Shown piece after piece: positions 18,282 to 26,839 of a DNA stretch of 64,000 nt. The number at the start of each line of letters is the position of its first letter. Position 1 is the stretch's first letter. The position numbers were made by a program, and so were the translations under genes. The DNA comes from Actinomycetes bacterium (lineage in GTDB: Bacteria > Actinomycetota > Acidimicrobiia > Acidimicrobiales > Palsa-688): contig JAKCDU010000013.1 of the NCBI GenBank assembly GCA_021838445.1, positions 20,246 to 84,245 of the forward strand, written 5' to 3'. The notes beneath the pieces were generated by a model that did not search any database, had not been told where the DNA came from, and saw nothing but the letters and a program-made list of their open reading frames with translations.

Positions 18282-18346
18282 CACCAGGGCTCCGATCCCT
18301 GGTGGTACCCTAGCCTCACTGTTTATTGGGCAGCTCGGTCGAGCTG
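18282..18346. promoter_or_regulatory. Inverted repeats in the EF-G2/pgsA divergent region
   Basis: CACCAGGG (18282-18289) and CCCTGGTG (18297-18304) form a perfect 8-bp inverted repeat with 7-nt spacer. CAGCTCG (18331-18337) and CGAGCTG (18340-18346) form a second with 2-nt spacer, just upstream of the pgsA Shine-Dalgarno. TACCCT at 18306-18311 is a possible -10 box between them. The first is a candidate operator; the second could be a leader hairpin. Confidence 0.4.
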
Positions 18347-18363
18347 CTCGAGGAGTTGGTGAT

Positions 18364-19227
18364 TTGTTCGACGGGCGATTCCGGACCGGCGTGGACAGGG
18401 TCACGAGGCCGGTCGCCAGGGCACTGAGAGCGACCGGGCTGGCCCCCGACCATCTCACCGCCTTGGGGCTGCTGCTGGCCGTCCCGGCGGCCTGGGCCAT
18501 CGCCACCGGCCGCCTCGGCTTGGGCCTCGGCCTCCTCATCGCCTCGGCCGTACCCGATCTGCTCGACGGGGCCCTGGCCAAGGCGTCGGGACGGGCCAGC
18601 ATCAGGGGGGCCTTCTTCGACTCGGTGGCCGACCGGGTCACCGATGCCCTGATCCTCACTGCTTTGGCCTGGTACCTGCAGGACACCCACCGCGGCCACA
18701 TCTTCATCCTTCCCGTGGCCGTACTGGGCGTCTCGTTGCTCGTCTCCTACGAGCGGGCCAAGGCCGAGTCGCTGGGCTTCAACGCCAAGGGCGGCCTGAT
18801 GGAGAGAGCCGAGCGGGTCGTCGTGGAGTGCGCCACCTTGGCGTTCAGCTTCATGATGATCCCCCTCCTGTGGCTGATGCTGGTGCTGACCGCCGCCACC
18901 GCCGGGCAACGCTTCGTCATGGTGTGGCGCCAGGCCAACGCCGCCGGGCACCGACCCCCGCCGGCCGACCGACGGGCCTCCACCCGCCGGCCCGGCTACG
19001 AGGCGGGACCCATGTCGGCCCGCTGGCGGGCCTGGCGGGAGGCCAATGGCTGGCCCGTCCGTCCCGACCGTCCGGCCCGCTACGAGCGCTACCGCGGCCG
19101 GCCGGGGTCGGCCACGGCCCGCTGGCAGCAGCGCCGCGAGGCCCGCCTGGCCCGTCTGCGCGACGGCGACGGGGGCGACACGTCGGTTCCGGCCCGTCGG
19201 CGCTCGGCCGGCAGCCGGCGGCCCTGA
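18364..19227 (+). CDS. pgsA: Phosphatidylinositol phosphate synthase-like CDP-alcohol phosphotransferase
   Basis: 287-aa membrane enzyme that transfers a CDP-diacylglycerol phosphatidyl group to an alcohol; in this actinobacterial context the acceptor is inositol phosphate. The CDP-alcohol phosphotransferase signature is visible as PDLLDGALAKASG then RGAFFDSVADRVTD, with the D-x2-D-G-x2-A and G-x3-D-x3-D acids present and Lys replacing the usual Arg. About six membrane segments lie within residues 25-185. The start is TTG, with GAGGAG 8 nt upstream. Residues from about 200 form an extra basic Arg/Pro-rich tail. Acyltransferase and pimA follow, as in the mycobacterial PIM cluster. Confidence 0.85.
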   Translation: MFDGRFRTGVDRVTRPVARALRATGLAPDHLTALGLLLAVPAAWAIATGRLGLGLGLLIASAVPDLLDGALAKASGRASIRGAFFDSVADRVTDALILTALAWYLQDTHRGHIFILPVAVLGVSLLVSYERAKAESLGFNAKGGLMERAERVVVECATLAFSFMMIPLLWLMLVLTAATAGQRFVMVWRQANAAGHRPPPADRRASTRRPGYEAGPMSARWRAWREANGWPVRPDRPARYERYRGRPGSATARWQQRREARLARLRDGDGGDTSVPARRRSAGSRRP

Positions 19228-19259
19228 GCCGCCCGTCCCGGGCCGTCCCAACCGACCGC

Positions 19260-20183
19260 ATGACCTCCGGGCGCGGGCCGTCGCGGGCCGTCCAGGGGTT
19301 CCGGGCCGGCCAGTGGGCAGCCGGGGCGGTCCCTCCCTCGGTCGGCCGGGGCCTCGCCGAGGCCGTCGCCGTCGGCCTGTCCCGGTTGGCCCGCACCCCG
19401 GGCTGGAAGCAGCGACGGGCCCTGCTGGCCCGCCACCTCGGCCGGGTCCTCGGCCCGGGCGCCCCGCCCCCGGCCAGTTGGTCCATGAATCGTCTGGTCG
19501 ACCGGGCGGTGGCGTCGTACGCCCGCTACTGGGCCGAGAGCCTCCGTCTGGCGTCGGTCGGGGCGGCCGAGCTGACCGCCGGCCTGGTCTACGAGCACTT
19601 CGACCGCCTGGCCCGCGGGGTCGACGCCGGACGGGGGACCATCCTGGTACTGCCCCACCTCGGGGGCTGGGAGTGGGCCGGCGCCGAGCTGGCCGCCACC
19701 GGCCACACCGTGAGCGTGGTCGTCGAGCGCCTCGAGCCGGCCGACCTGTTCGACTGGTTCACCTCGTTCCGTGAGGGCCTGGGCATGCGGGTCATACCCG
19801 CCGGTCCGGGAGCGACGGCGGCGTGCGTGGCCGCCCTGCGGGAGAATCACATCCTGTGCCTGCTCTCGGACCGGCTGGTCGGCGGGGTGGCCGGGGTCGA
19901 GGTGGAGTTCTTCGGGGAGAGGACTGCGCTGCCGGCCGGGCCGGCCACGCTGGCCCTGCGGACGGGTGCGGTGCTCATACCGGCGGCCGTCCCCTTCGCC
20001 GAGCGCACCGGCGAGCACGTCGGCGTCGTCCACGACGTGATCGACACCTCGCGCCGCGGCAGCCTCCGCCACGACGTCGGGCGGGTCACCCAGCAGATGG
20101 CCGTGGCCTTCGAGGAGCTCATCCGGTCGGCCCCGACCCAGTGGCATCTCCTGCAGCCCAACTGGCCGAGCGACCGGGGTTAG
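19260..20183 (+). CDS. Phosphatidylinositol mannoside acyltransferase-like protein
   Basis: 307-aa LpxL/HtrB-superfamily acyltransferase. LVLPHLGGWEWAG near residue 135 holds the HxxxxE catalytic motif, followed by LLSDRLVGG and FFGERTALPAGPATLALRTGA. Between pgsA and pimA the mycobacterial homologue (PatA) acylates the mannose of PIM1/PIM2; the same role is inferred. The ATG at 19260 lies 32 nt after pgsA. The frame extends far upstream in the pgsA shadow, but that part has no family match. Confidence 0.83.
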   Translation: MTSGRGPSRAVQGFRAGQWAAGAVPPSVGRGLAEAVAVGLSRLARTPGWKQRRALLARHLGRVLGPGAPPPASWSMNRLVDRAVASYARYWAESLRLASVGAAELTAGLVYEHFDRLARGVDAGRGTILVLPHLGGWEWAGAELAATGHTVSVVVERLEPADLFDWFTSFREGLGMRVIPAGPGATAACVAALRENHILCLLSDRLVGGVAGVEVEFFGERTALPAGPATLALRTGAVLIPAAVPFAERTGEHVGVVHDVIDTSRRGSLRHDVGRVTQQMAVAFEELIRSAPTQWHLLQPNWPSDRG

Positions 20184-20186
20184 GGT
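20181..20186 (+). promoter_or_regulatory. Leaderless-type -10 box of pimA
   Basis: TAGGGT at 20181-20186 uses the TAG stop codon of the acyltransferase gene and ends 6 nt before the pimA GTG. There is no Shine-Dalgarno in the gap. It would allow separate leaderless expression of pimA inside the operon. Confidence 0.4.
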
Positions 20187-20192
20187 GCTCAG

Positions 20193-21311
20193 GTGCGGGT
20201 CGGGCTGATCTGCCCATACAGCCTCACCGTCCCCGGCGGGGTCCAGGGGCAGGTCCTCGGGCTGGCCCGTTCCCTGCGCCACGCCGGGGTGGAGGCGCGC
20301 GTGCTCGGTCCCTGCGACGGACCCCCGCCCGAGCCGTGGGTGACGCCGCTCGGCAATTCGCTGCCCACCGGTGACAACGGCTCGGTGGCCGCTATCGCCC
20401 CCGACCCGGCGGCCTCCCTGCGGACCCTGCGGGCCTTGCGCGACGAAGCCTTCGACGTGGTTCACATCCACGAGCCCCTGGCCCCCGGCCCGAGCATCAC
20501 CGCCATGGTCACCGCCGCCTGCCCGACCATCGGGACCTTCCACCGCTCCGGGCGCAGCCGCTGGCTGGAGGCCACGAGACCGCTGGCCCGCTGGACGGCG
20601 GCCCACCTGACCCTCATGGTCGCGGTGTCCGAGGAAGCCCGCGCCACTGCCGCGGCGATCCTGCCCGGCCGCTTCGTGTTGCTCTGGAACGGCATCGAGG
20701 TGGCCCGCTACCGCGACGCCGAGCCGTGGCCGACGCAAGGGCCGACGATCTTCTTCGTGGGCCGCCACGAGTCCCGCAAAGGCCTGGCCGTCCTCCTCGA
20801 GGCGCTGGACCGCCTCGGGCCCGACGTGCGCCTGTGGGTGGCCGGACAGGGTCCCGACACCGAACGGCTGCGCCGCCAGAGCGCCGCCGACCGGCGGGTC
20901 GAATGGCTCGGTTTCGTCGACGACGCCGAGAAGGTCCGCCGCCTCCGGGGGGCCGACGTGCTCTGTGCCCCGTCGCTGCACGGGGAGAGCTTCGGGGTGG
21001 TGCTGCTCGAGGGTCTGGCCGCGGCCACCCCGGTCGTGGCCACCGACCTGGCCGGCTACCGCAACGTGGCCCGCCCCGGCATCGAGGCCCGCCTGGTGGT
21101 CCCCGGCGACGCCTCCGCGCTGGCCGGGGCGTTGACCGCCGCCCTCGAGCGCTCCCCCGAGACGGAGGCCCTCGTGGCGAGGGGTCTGGAACGGGCCGCT
21201 GAGTACTCCATGGACAGCCTGGCCGAGCGCTACATCGAGCTCTACCAGCAGGTGGTGCGGGCTCGACCCGCACTAGCATCGACCCGAATGGGCCGAGCGA
21301 GGTATCAATGA
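20193..21311 (+). CDS. pimA: Phosphatidylinositol alpha-mannosyltransferase
   Basis: 372-aa GT4-family, GT-B-fold glycosyltransferase adding the first mannose from GDP-mannose to phosphatidylinositol. It has the N-terminal GLICPYSLTVPGGVQGQV glycine-rich loop, HIHEPLAPGPS, GTFHRSGRS for the acceptor side, FFVGRHESRKGLAVLLEAL for the donor side, and HGESFGVVLLEGLAAATPVVATDLAGY with the nucleotide-sugar glutamates. Length equals the mycobacterial enzyme. Together with pgsA and the acyltransferase it makes a compact PI-mannoside pathway. Its TGA overlaps the next start as ATGA. Confidence 0.9.
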   Translation: MRVGLICPYSLTVPGGVQGQVLGLARSLRHAGVEARVLGPCDGPPPEPWVTPLGNSLPTGDNGSVAAIAPDPAASLRTLRALRDEAFDVVHIHEPLAPGPSITAMVTAACPTIGTFHRSGRSRWLEATRPLARWTAAHLTLMVAVSEEARATAAAILPGRFVLLWNGIEVARYRDAEPWPTQGPTIFFVGRHESRKGLAVLLEALDRLGPDVRLWVAGQGPDTERLRRQSAADRRVEWLGFVDDAEKVRRLRGADVLCAPSLHGESFGVVLLEGLAAATPVVATDLAGYRNVARPGIEARLVVPGDASALAGALTAALERSPETEALVARGLERAAEYSMDSLAERYIELYQQVVRARPALASTRMGRARYQ

Positions 21312-22021
21312 GCGCGTCGCGCACCTTTGCCGCCATCGCCGCTTTCGCGGCCGGGCCGGCGGTGCTGACCGGCGTGGTGCTCGGCGTCGTCGTCGGCTGG
21401 GTGGCCGGGGTGGTCACCTTGGTCGTGGTCGCGGCCGGGGTGGCCGCCTGGGCCCGCTTCGGGGGCACCTACCTGGTCCGCTCGCGGCTCCCCGGGCGGC
21501 CCGCCGAGGCCCGCCGCGACGCCCGGCTGTGCAATGTGATCGAGGGTTTGTGCACCGCTGCAGGGGTGCGCCAGCCGGATGTGCTGATCGTGGAGAGTGA
21601 CGGGCTCAACGCCCTGGCCGCCGGCCACTCGTCGAGTAGCGCCGTCCTCGCCGTCACCACGGGCCTGGTCACCAGCCTCGACCGCATCGAGCTCGAAGCG
21701 GTGCTGGCCGAGGCCCTGTGGGCCATCCGCTACGAGCGGATCGTGCCGGCCACCGTGCTGGCCGCCACGTTCGGACTGGCCTCCCCGCTGCTCGCCGATC
21801 CCGACCTCGATTCGCGCGCCGACCAGGGAGCCGTCTCGCTGACGCGGTACCCGCCCGCTCTGGCCTCGGCCATCGAGAAGATGGAGGCCAAGGGGGCGAC
21901 CGTGACCGGCCAGCCCCGCTTCCTCGCCCACCTGTGGCTGGCCGATCCCCGTCCCGACGCTCCCACCGGGCCCGGTCGCCTGCCGCTCCCGGAGCGCGTC
22001 GAGGCCCTCCGGGAGCTGTGA
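21308..22021 (+). CDS. M48 (HtpX-like) peptidase homologue lacking catalytic residues
   Basis: 237-aa membrane protein with two hydrophobic N-terminal segments (residues 5-50), then a region aligning by eye with M48 metallopeptidases: [11 protein letters not shown], where HELSH should follow, and [17 protein letters not shown] downstream. Here the zinc motif reads EALWA, so both His and the catalytic Glu are lost, and the downstream metal-ligand Glu segment is also altered. It cannot be a classical zinc protease. ATGA coupling to pimA suggests a retained, possibly structural or membrane-lipid-linked function. Codon use looks normal, so it is not an obvious pseudogene. Confidence 0.7.
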   Translation: MSASRTFAAIAAFAAGPAVLTGVVLGVVVGWVAGVVTLVVVAAGVAAWARFGGTYLVRSRLPGRPAEARRDARLCNVIEGLCTAAGVRQPDVLIVESDGLNALAAGHSSSSAVLAVTTGLVTSLDRIELEAVLAEALWAIRYERIVPATVLAATFGLASPLLADPDLDSRADQGAVSLTRYPPALASAIEKMEAKGATVTGQPRFLAHLWLADPRPDAPTGPGRLPLPERVEALREL

Positions 22022-22114
22022 GAAGACGCCACGGCGATGGGCCGCCGAGGGCGGAGGACGGCCGTTTCCCGTCCCCGCCCCTCAGCCCTGCCGACCCCGG
22101 CGTCGTCCGGCTCA

Positions 22115-22141
22115 TTGGAGCGGCGCTGGTCACCGTAGACT
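22115..22141 (+). promoter_or_regulatory. Promoter of pdxS, leaderless type
   Basis: TTGGAG (22115-22120), a 15-nt spacer and TAGACT (22136-22141). TAGACT ends 7 nt before the ATG at 22149 and only 1 nt before the ATG at 22143, which favours 22149 as the real first codon. No Shine-Dalgarno is present. Confidence 0.45.
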
Positions 22142-22148
22142 GATGCCC

Positions 22149-23045
22149 ATGGCCTCCCCCGAAGCGCCCCGCACCACCGGCACCGATCTCGTCAAGCGCG
22201 GCATGGCCGACATGCTCAAGGGAGGGGTGATCATGGATGTCGTGGACGCCGAGCAGGCCCGTATCGCCGAGGACGCCGGCGCCGTCGCGGTCATGGCCCT
22301 CGAGCGGGTCCCCGCCGACATCCGCCGCGACGGCGGAGTGGCCCGCATGAGCGACCCGGCCCTCATCACCGGCATCCAGGAGGCCGTGTCCGTCCCGGTC
22401 ATGGCCAAGGCCCGCATCGGCCACTTCGCCGAAGCCCAGGTACTCGAGGCCCTCGCGGTCGACTACATCGACGAGAGCGAGGTGCTCACCCCCGCCGACG
22501 AAGCCCACCACATCGACAAGTGGCGGTTCACCGTTCCCTTCGTGTGCGGTGCCACCAACCTCGGGGAGGCCCTGCGGCGCATATCCGAGGGGGCGGCCAT
22601 GATCCGCTCCAAAGGCGAGGCCGGCACCGGCGACATCGTTCAGGCGGTGCGGCACCTGCGGTCCATCCGGGGCGACATCGCCAAGATCACCCAGGCCGAT
22701 TCCGCCGAGCTGTACCAGTGGGCCAAGGAGCTGCAGGCCCCGGTCCAGCTGGTGCAGGAGCTGGCCGAGACGGGCCGCCTTCCCGTCCCCCTCTTCTGCG
22801 CCGGGGGGATCGCCACCCCCGCCGACGCCGCCTTGGTGATGCAGCTGGGCGCCGAGGCGTGCTTCGTGGGCAGCGGCATCTTCAAGAGCGCCGACCCGCC
22901 CCGCTTCGCCCGGGCCATAGTCGAGGCCACCACTCACTACCGCGACGCCAACATCGTGGCCAAGGTCAGCCGCGGGCTCGGTGATGCCATGCGCGGCCAG
23001 GACGCCGGCCACGTCGAGGTCCGCCTCGCCGAGCGGGGTTGGTGA
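22149..23045 (+). CDS. pdxS: Pyridoxal 5'-phosphate synthase, PdxS subunit
   Basis: 298-aa synthase subunit making PLP from ribose 5-phosphate, glyceraldehyde 3-phosphate and ammonia. Conserved stretches: [47 protein letters not shown] with the first active-site Lys, and [14 protein letters not shown] with the second Lys. The C-terminal tail is present. I chose ATG 22149 over 22143 because of the -10 position. It is paired with pdxT 15 nt downstream; ammonia is channelled from PdxT. Confidence 0.96.
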   Translation: MASPEAPRTTGTDLVKRGMADMLKGGVIMDVVDAEQARIAEDAGAVAVMALERVPADIRRDGGVARMSDPALITGIQEAVSVPVMAKARIGHFAEAQVLEALAVDYIDESEVLTPADEAHHIDKWRFTVPFVCGATNLGEALRRISEGAAMIRSKGEAGTGDIVQAVRHLRSIRGDIAKITQADSAELYQWAKELQAPVQLVQELAETGRLPVPLFCAGGIATPADAALVMQLGAEACFVGSGIFKSADPPRFARAIVEATTHYRDANIVAKVSRGLGDAMRGQDAGHVEVRLAERGW

Positions 23046-23060
23046 CGAGGGTGCCGCCAG

Positions 23061-23672
23061 GTGCACGACGTGGGGGTGCTCGCCCTCCAAGGCGACGTAG
23101 GTGAGCACGAACAGGCCCTGAAATCGCTGGGTGTGACCCCCGTTGCGGTGCGCACGCCCTCGGACCTAGAGGCGGTGGAGATGATCGTCGTGCCCGGAGG
23201 GGAGTCGACGGCCATCTCGCTGCTGCTCGGATCGTCAGGTCTCCGAGAGCCGTTGCAGCAACGCCTGGCCGCAGGCATGCCGGCGTTCGGAACATGCGCG
23301 GGGATGATCCTCCTGGCCAACGACATCCGGGGCGGCCGACCCGACCAGGTCCAGCTCGCCGCCATCGACATCACCGTCCAACGCAACGCCTTCGGCCGCC
23401 AGGTCCAGTCCTTCGAGACCGACTTGGAGGTGGACGGCCTCGATCATCCGTTCCACGCCGTGTTCATACGGGCGCCGGCGGTCGAACGGGTCGGTCCCGG
23501 AGTGGAGGTCCTAGCGACGGTGACCGGGCCCGACGATCGGCCCAAACCGGTCCTGTGCCGGCGCGGCCCGATCCTCGTGGCGGCGTTCCACCCTGAGCTG
23601 TCGGGGGACACCCGGCTGCATCAAATGTTCCTCGAGGGCTCCCTACGGGAAGCCAGCACCACCAAGCCATAG
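23061..23672 (+). CDS. pdxT: Pyridoxal 5'-phosphate synthase, glutaminase subunit PdxT
   Basis: 203-aa class I glutamine amidotransferase supplying ammonia to PdxS. VGVLALQGDVGEHEQAL opens the protein, VPGGESTA forms the oxyanion site, FGTCAGMILLA carries the nucleophile Cys, and AFHPELSGD carries the catalytic His-Glu. The start is GTG at 23061, directly before the family N-terminus. yebC follows after 13 nt, as in mycobacteria. Confidence 0.95.
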   Translation: MHDVGVLALQGDVGEHEQALKSLGVTPVAVRTPSDLEAVEMIVVPGGESTAISLLLGSSGLREPLQQRLAAGMPAFGTCAGMILLANDIRGGRPDQVQLAAIDITVQRNAFGRQVQSFETDLEVDGLDHPFHAVFIRAPAVERVGPGVEVLATVTGPDDRPKPVLCRRGPILVAAFHPELSGDTRLHQMFLEGSLREASTTKP

Positions 23673-23685
23673 GAGGCACACTGCA

Positions 23686-24435
23686 ATGTCCGGCCACAGC
23701 AAGTGGGCGACCATCAAGCACAAGAAGGGGGCGGCCGACAAGGCCCGGGGCAAGCTGTTCGCCAAGCTGATCCGCCAGGTGGAAGTGGCGGCCCGGGAGG
23801 GGGGCGGTGACCCCGATTCCAACCCGACCCTGCGCACCATGTTCCAGAAGGCCCGCGAGGCCTCGGTGCCCCTCGACACCATCGAGCGGGCCATCAAGCG
23901 CGGCACCGGCGAGCTCGAAGGGGTCCGCTACGAGCAGGTCAACTACGAGGGGTACGCCCCGAGCGGTGTGGCCGTCATCGTCGAGTGCCTGACCGACAAC
24001 CGCAACCGCACCGGTGCCGACATCCGCTCCACGTTCTCCAAGAACGGGGGGTCCATGGCCGAGCCGGGCGCCGTGTCGTGGCAGTTCGAGCGCAAGGGTG
24101 TCATCCTCGTGCCGTCGTCGGTCAGTGACGACGAGATCATGCTGGTCGCGCTCGAGGCCGGCGCCGACGACATCGCGGCCGCCGGCGATCAGTGGCAGAT
24201 CACCACCCCGCCCAGCGCCATGCCTGCGGTGCGGACCGCGCTGGAGGAGGCCGGCATCGCCGTCGAATCGGCCGAGGTCACCCTCCTGGCGTCGAGCACC
24301 GTCGCTCTCGACAACGAGTCCGACGCCAAGAAGGTCCTCCACCTGGTGGACCTGCTCGAGGACCACGACGACGTCCAGAACGTCTATGCCAACTTCGATA
24401 TCCCCGACTCGGTGCTCGAGCTGGTCGGCGGCTGA
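23686..24435 (+). CDS. yebC: YebC/PmpR-family protein
   Basis: 249-aa protein of the YebC family, first described as DNA-binding regulators and linked in later work to translation of difficult peptide motifs. It begins with the hallmark SGHSKWATIKHKKGAADKARG, contains NRNRTGADIRSTFSKNGGS in the middle and ends with VYANFDIPDSVLELVGG. AGGAGG lies 9 nt upstream of the ATG, one of the clearest Shine-Dalgarno sequences in the window. It is placed between pdxT and ruvC, the usual actinobacterial position. Confidence 0.95.
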   Translation: MSGHSKWATIKHKKGAADKARGKLFAKLIRQVEVAAREGGGDPDSNPTLRTMFQKAREASVPLDTIERAIKRGTGELEGVRYEQVNYEGYAPSGVAVIVECLTDNRNRTGADIRSTFSKNGGSMAEPGAVSWQFERKGVILVPSSVSDDEIMLVALEAGADDIAAAGDQWQITTPPSAMPAVRTALEEAGIAVESAEVTLLASSTVALDNESDAKKVLHLVDLLEDHDDVQNVYANFDIPDSVLELVGG

Positions 24436-24500
24436 CCCGGCGGTCGAGTCCCGGCCGGCCGGGGCCAGCGACGGTCCACCATCGCCGCCGAAGTGACTGC

Positions 24501-24506
24501 TAGCTT
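24501..24506 (+). promoter_or_regulatory. Leaderless-type -10 box of ruvC
   Basis: TAGCTT at 24501-24506 ends 7 nt before the GTG at 24514. It supports that GTG rather than the upstream in-frame GTG at 24493, which would place the box inside the gene. Confidence 0.4.
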
Positions 24507-24513
24507 CGAACGG

Positions 24514-25011
24514 GTGTTCGCTCTCGGTGTGGATCCGGGCCTATCCCGGTGCGGCTACGGGGCGGTGCGCAGCGTGAGCGGCCATCTCGAGGTGGTCGGT
24601 TTCGGCCATCTCAGCACGCCCCCGACCGACGAGCTGTCCAGCCGGTTGGCCCAGCTGTGGTCCGACCTCGAGGACCTGCTCGACGAGTTCCGACCCGATG
24701 TGGTGGTAGTGGAGCGGGTGCTGTTCCAGGTGAACGCCCGGACGGCGATGGCCGTCGGTCAGGCCAGCGGACTGGCCCTGGCCGCCTCCGCCCGCCGGGG
24801 GATACCCGTCGTGCAGTACAGCCCCAACGAGGTCAAGCTGGCCGTCACCGGCCACGGCGCGGCGGGCAAGGAGCAGGTCCAGGCCATGGTGGCCACCCTG
24901 CTGGGCCTCCCCGCCCCGCCTCGCCCCGCCGACCGGGCCGACGCCCTGGCCTTGGCCATCACCCACCTGTCAGGGGCCGGGCTGCGCCACATGGCGGGGG
25001 TGGTGCCTTGA
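24514..25011 (+). CDS. ruvC: Holliday junction resolvase RuvC
   Basis: 165-aa endonuclease resolving four-way junctions with RuvAB. The N-terminal FALGVDPGLSRCGYG carries the first catalytic Asp (residue 7), VVVERVLFQVNARTAMAVGQA the catalytic Glu, and PADRADALALAITH the terminal acidic pair. The GTG at 24514 places the catalytic Asp at the normal distance from the start; the GTG at 24493 adds seven residues. The stop overlaps the ruvA TTG start (TTGA). Confidence 0.94.
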   Translation: MFALGVDPGLSRCGYGAVRSVSGHLEVVGFGHLSTPPTDELSSRLAQLWSDLEDLLDEFRPDVVVVERVLFQVNARTAMAVGQASGLALAASARRGIPVVQYSPNEVKLAVTGHGAAGKEQVQAMVATLLGLPAPPRPADRADALALAITHLSGAGLRHMAGVVP

Positions 25012-25637
25012 TCGGGTCCCTGCGCGGCACCCTCCTGGACCGCCGGGCCCGCCCCGCCGGCGGCGTCGAGGTTCTCGTCGAGGTCGGCGGCGTCGGCTAC
25101 CGGGCGGTGGTGCCCAGCGGGTCGGCCTCGATGATCGGCCCGCTCGGCGCCCCGGTGTTCCTCCACGTGCACACCTACGTCCGGGAGGACGCCATCGTGC
25201 TGTTCGGCTTCGCGTCACGCGACGAGCGGTCGTGCTTCGAGGCTCTGATCGGGGCCCACGGGGTGGGGCCGGCCGTGGCCCTGGCCCTTCTGTCGGTGCA
25301 CAGCCCGGCGGCCCTGCAACGCGCCGTCATGGCCGACGATCTCGACGCGCTGACCCTGGTCCCCGGGATCGGCCGTAAGACCGCGGCCCGCCTGGTGGTG
25401 GAGCTCAAGTCCCGCCTCGAAGGCGATCTCGGTGGGGGTGTCCCCGAGATGCCCGGCTCGGCGGCGACTGGTGGTGACGACCCGGAGGCGTCGGTGCGCG
25501 CCGACGTGCGCAACGCGCTGGCCGCCCTCGGCTACGGGACCGACGAGATCCGCCACGCCATGGCCGGCCTGCCCGACCGGGGCACCGTGGAGGAGCATCT
25601 GAGGTCAGCCCTGCGGGAACTGGCGACGGCCCGATGA
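25008..25637 (+). CDS. ruvA: Holliday junction branch migration protein RuvA
   Basis: 209-aa junction-binding subunit. [11 protein letters not shown] opens domain [16 protein letters not shown] and [18 protein letters not shown] follow, the helix-hairpin-helix segments are [16 protein letters not shown] and [19 protein letters not shown], and domain III ([16 protein letters not shown]) binds RuvB. The start is TTG at 25008, overlapping ruvC by 4 nt and giving the family N-terminus. Confidence 0.94.
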   Translation: MIGSLRGTLLDRRARPAGGVEVLVEVGGVGYRAVVPSGSASMIGPLGAPVFLHVHTYVREDAIVLFGFASRDERSCFEALIGAHGVGPAVALALLSVHSPAALQRAVMADDLDALTLVPGIGRKTAARLVVELKSRLEGDLGGGVPEMPGSAATGGDDPEASVRADVRNALAALGYGTDEIRHAMAGLPDRGTVEEHLRSALRELATAR

Positions 25638-25677
25638 GGCGGCCGGGTCGGCCCGGGCCAGCCCTCGGGGGCCGGCG

Positions 25678-26724
25678 GTGAGGGAGGAGGGAACCCTCCG
25701 TGCCGTCGACCCCGTCGCCGACCCCATCGAGTCGGCCGAGGAGATCGGTCTGCGCCCCCGGCGCCTGGCCGAGTTCGTCGGCCAGGCGCTGCTCAAGGAG
25801 CACTTGGAGATCATGCTCGAGGCGGCCCGCCGGCGCGACCAGCCGGTGGACCACCTGCTCTTCGCCGGTCCGCCCGGACTGGGCAAGACCAGCCTGGCGG
25901 GCATCGTGGCCAATGAGGTCGGCGCCGGGCTCCGGGTCACGTCCGGGCCGGCCCTGGTGCGCGCCGGGGACCTGGCCGCCATCCTCACCAACATCGCCGA
26001 GGGCGACGTGCTGTTCGTCGACGAAATCCACCGGCTGGGGCGGGCGGTGGAGGAGATCCTCTACCCGGCCATGGAGGACTTCCAGCTCGACATCGTGCTG
26101 GGCAAGGGACCGAGCGCCCGCAGCATCCGTCTCGACCTGCCCCGCTTCACCCTGGTCGGGGCGACGACCCGCACCGGTCTCATCACCGGTCCGCTGAGGG
26201 ACCGCTTTGGGTTCGTGGCCCGCCTGGACTACTACGACCCCGGCGACCTGGAGCGCATCATCGGGCGCTCGGCGAGCATACTGGCCATGGACCTCGAGCC
26301 GGCCGGAGCGGCCGAGATCGCCCGGCGGTCGCGGGGGACACCCCGTATCGCCAACCGCCTCTTGAAGAGGGTGCGCGACTTCGCCGAGGTGCGCGGCGAC
26401 GGGCGGGTGGACCTGGCGGTCGCGCAGCGGGGACTCGAGCTGTTCGGGGTGGACGACCTCGGCTTGGACAAGGTCGACCGGGCCATCCTCGAGGCGGTCT
26501 GTCTGCGCTTCGGGGGCGGCCCCGTCGGCCTGTCCACGCTGGCCGTCAGCGTCGGCGAGGAGACCGACACCGTGGAGGACGTCTACGAGCCGTTCCTGCT
26601 CCAACTGGGGCTGTTGATGCGCACCCCGCGCGGGCGCGTCGCCACCCCCCGCGCCTGGCAGCATCTCGGACTCGACGCCCCGCGTGAGCCGGGGGGATCG
26701 GCCGAGGGGCCCAAGCTGTTCTGA
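25678..26724 (+). CDS. ruvB: Holliday junction DNA helicase RuvB
   Basis: 348-aa AAA+ motor driving branch migration. [11 protein letters not shown] is the entry motif, the Walker [10 protein letters not shown] starts at residue 64, Walker B is [11 protein letters not shown] near 115, sensor I is [20 protein letters not shown], and a winged-helix domain ends with [13 protein letters not shown]. The GTG start is 40 nt after ruvA, so ruvCAB form one unit. Confidence 0.96.
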   Translation: MREEGTLRAVDPVADPIESAEEIGLRPRRLAEFVGQALLKEHLEIMLEAARRRDQPVDHLLFAGPPGLGKTSLAGIVANEVGAGLRVTSGPALVRAGDLAAILTNIAEGDVLFVDEIHRLGRAVEEILYPAMEDFQLDIVLGKGPSARSIRLDLPRFTLVGATTRTGLITGPLRDRFGFVARLDYYDPGDLERIIGRSASILAMDLEPAGAAEIARRSRGTPRIANRLLKRVRDFAEVRGDGRVDLAVAQRGLELFGVDDLGLDKVDRAILEAVCLRFGGGPVGLSTLAVSVGEETDTVEDVYEPFLLQLGLLMRTPRGRVATPRAWQHLGLDAPREPGGSAEGPKLF

Positions 26725-26839
26725 TCGTTGCGCCCCACCCCGACCCCCCCGACCCCCCCGGGCCGGCCGGCGCCACCCGGTGGGGGACCGGTCGGGGCCA
26801 GATGGGAGCCGGTTGGGGGGGCGGCCCATCGGCTAGACC

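Noticed and set aside
22022..22135. Riboswitch or small gene upstream of pdxS
   Set aside because: No stable multi-stem fold or family motif was found; the -10 box at 22136 places the transcript start at the pdxS ATG, leaving no leader.
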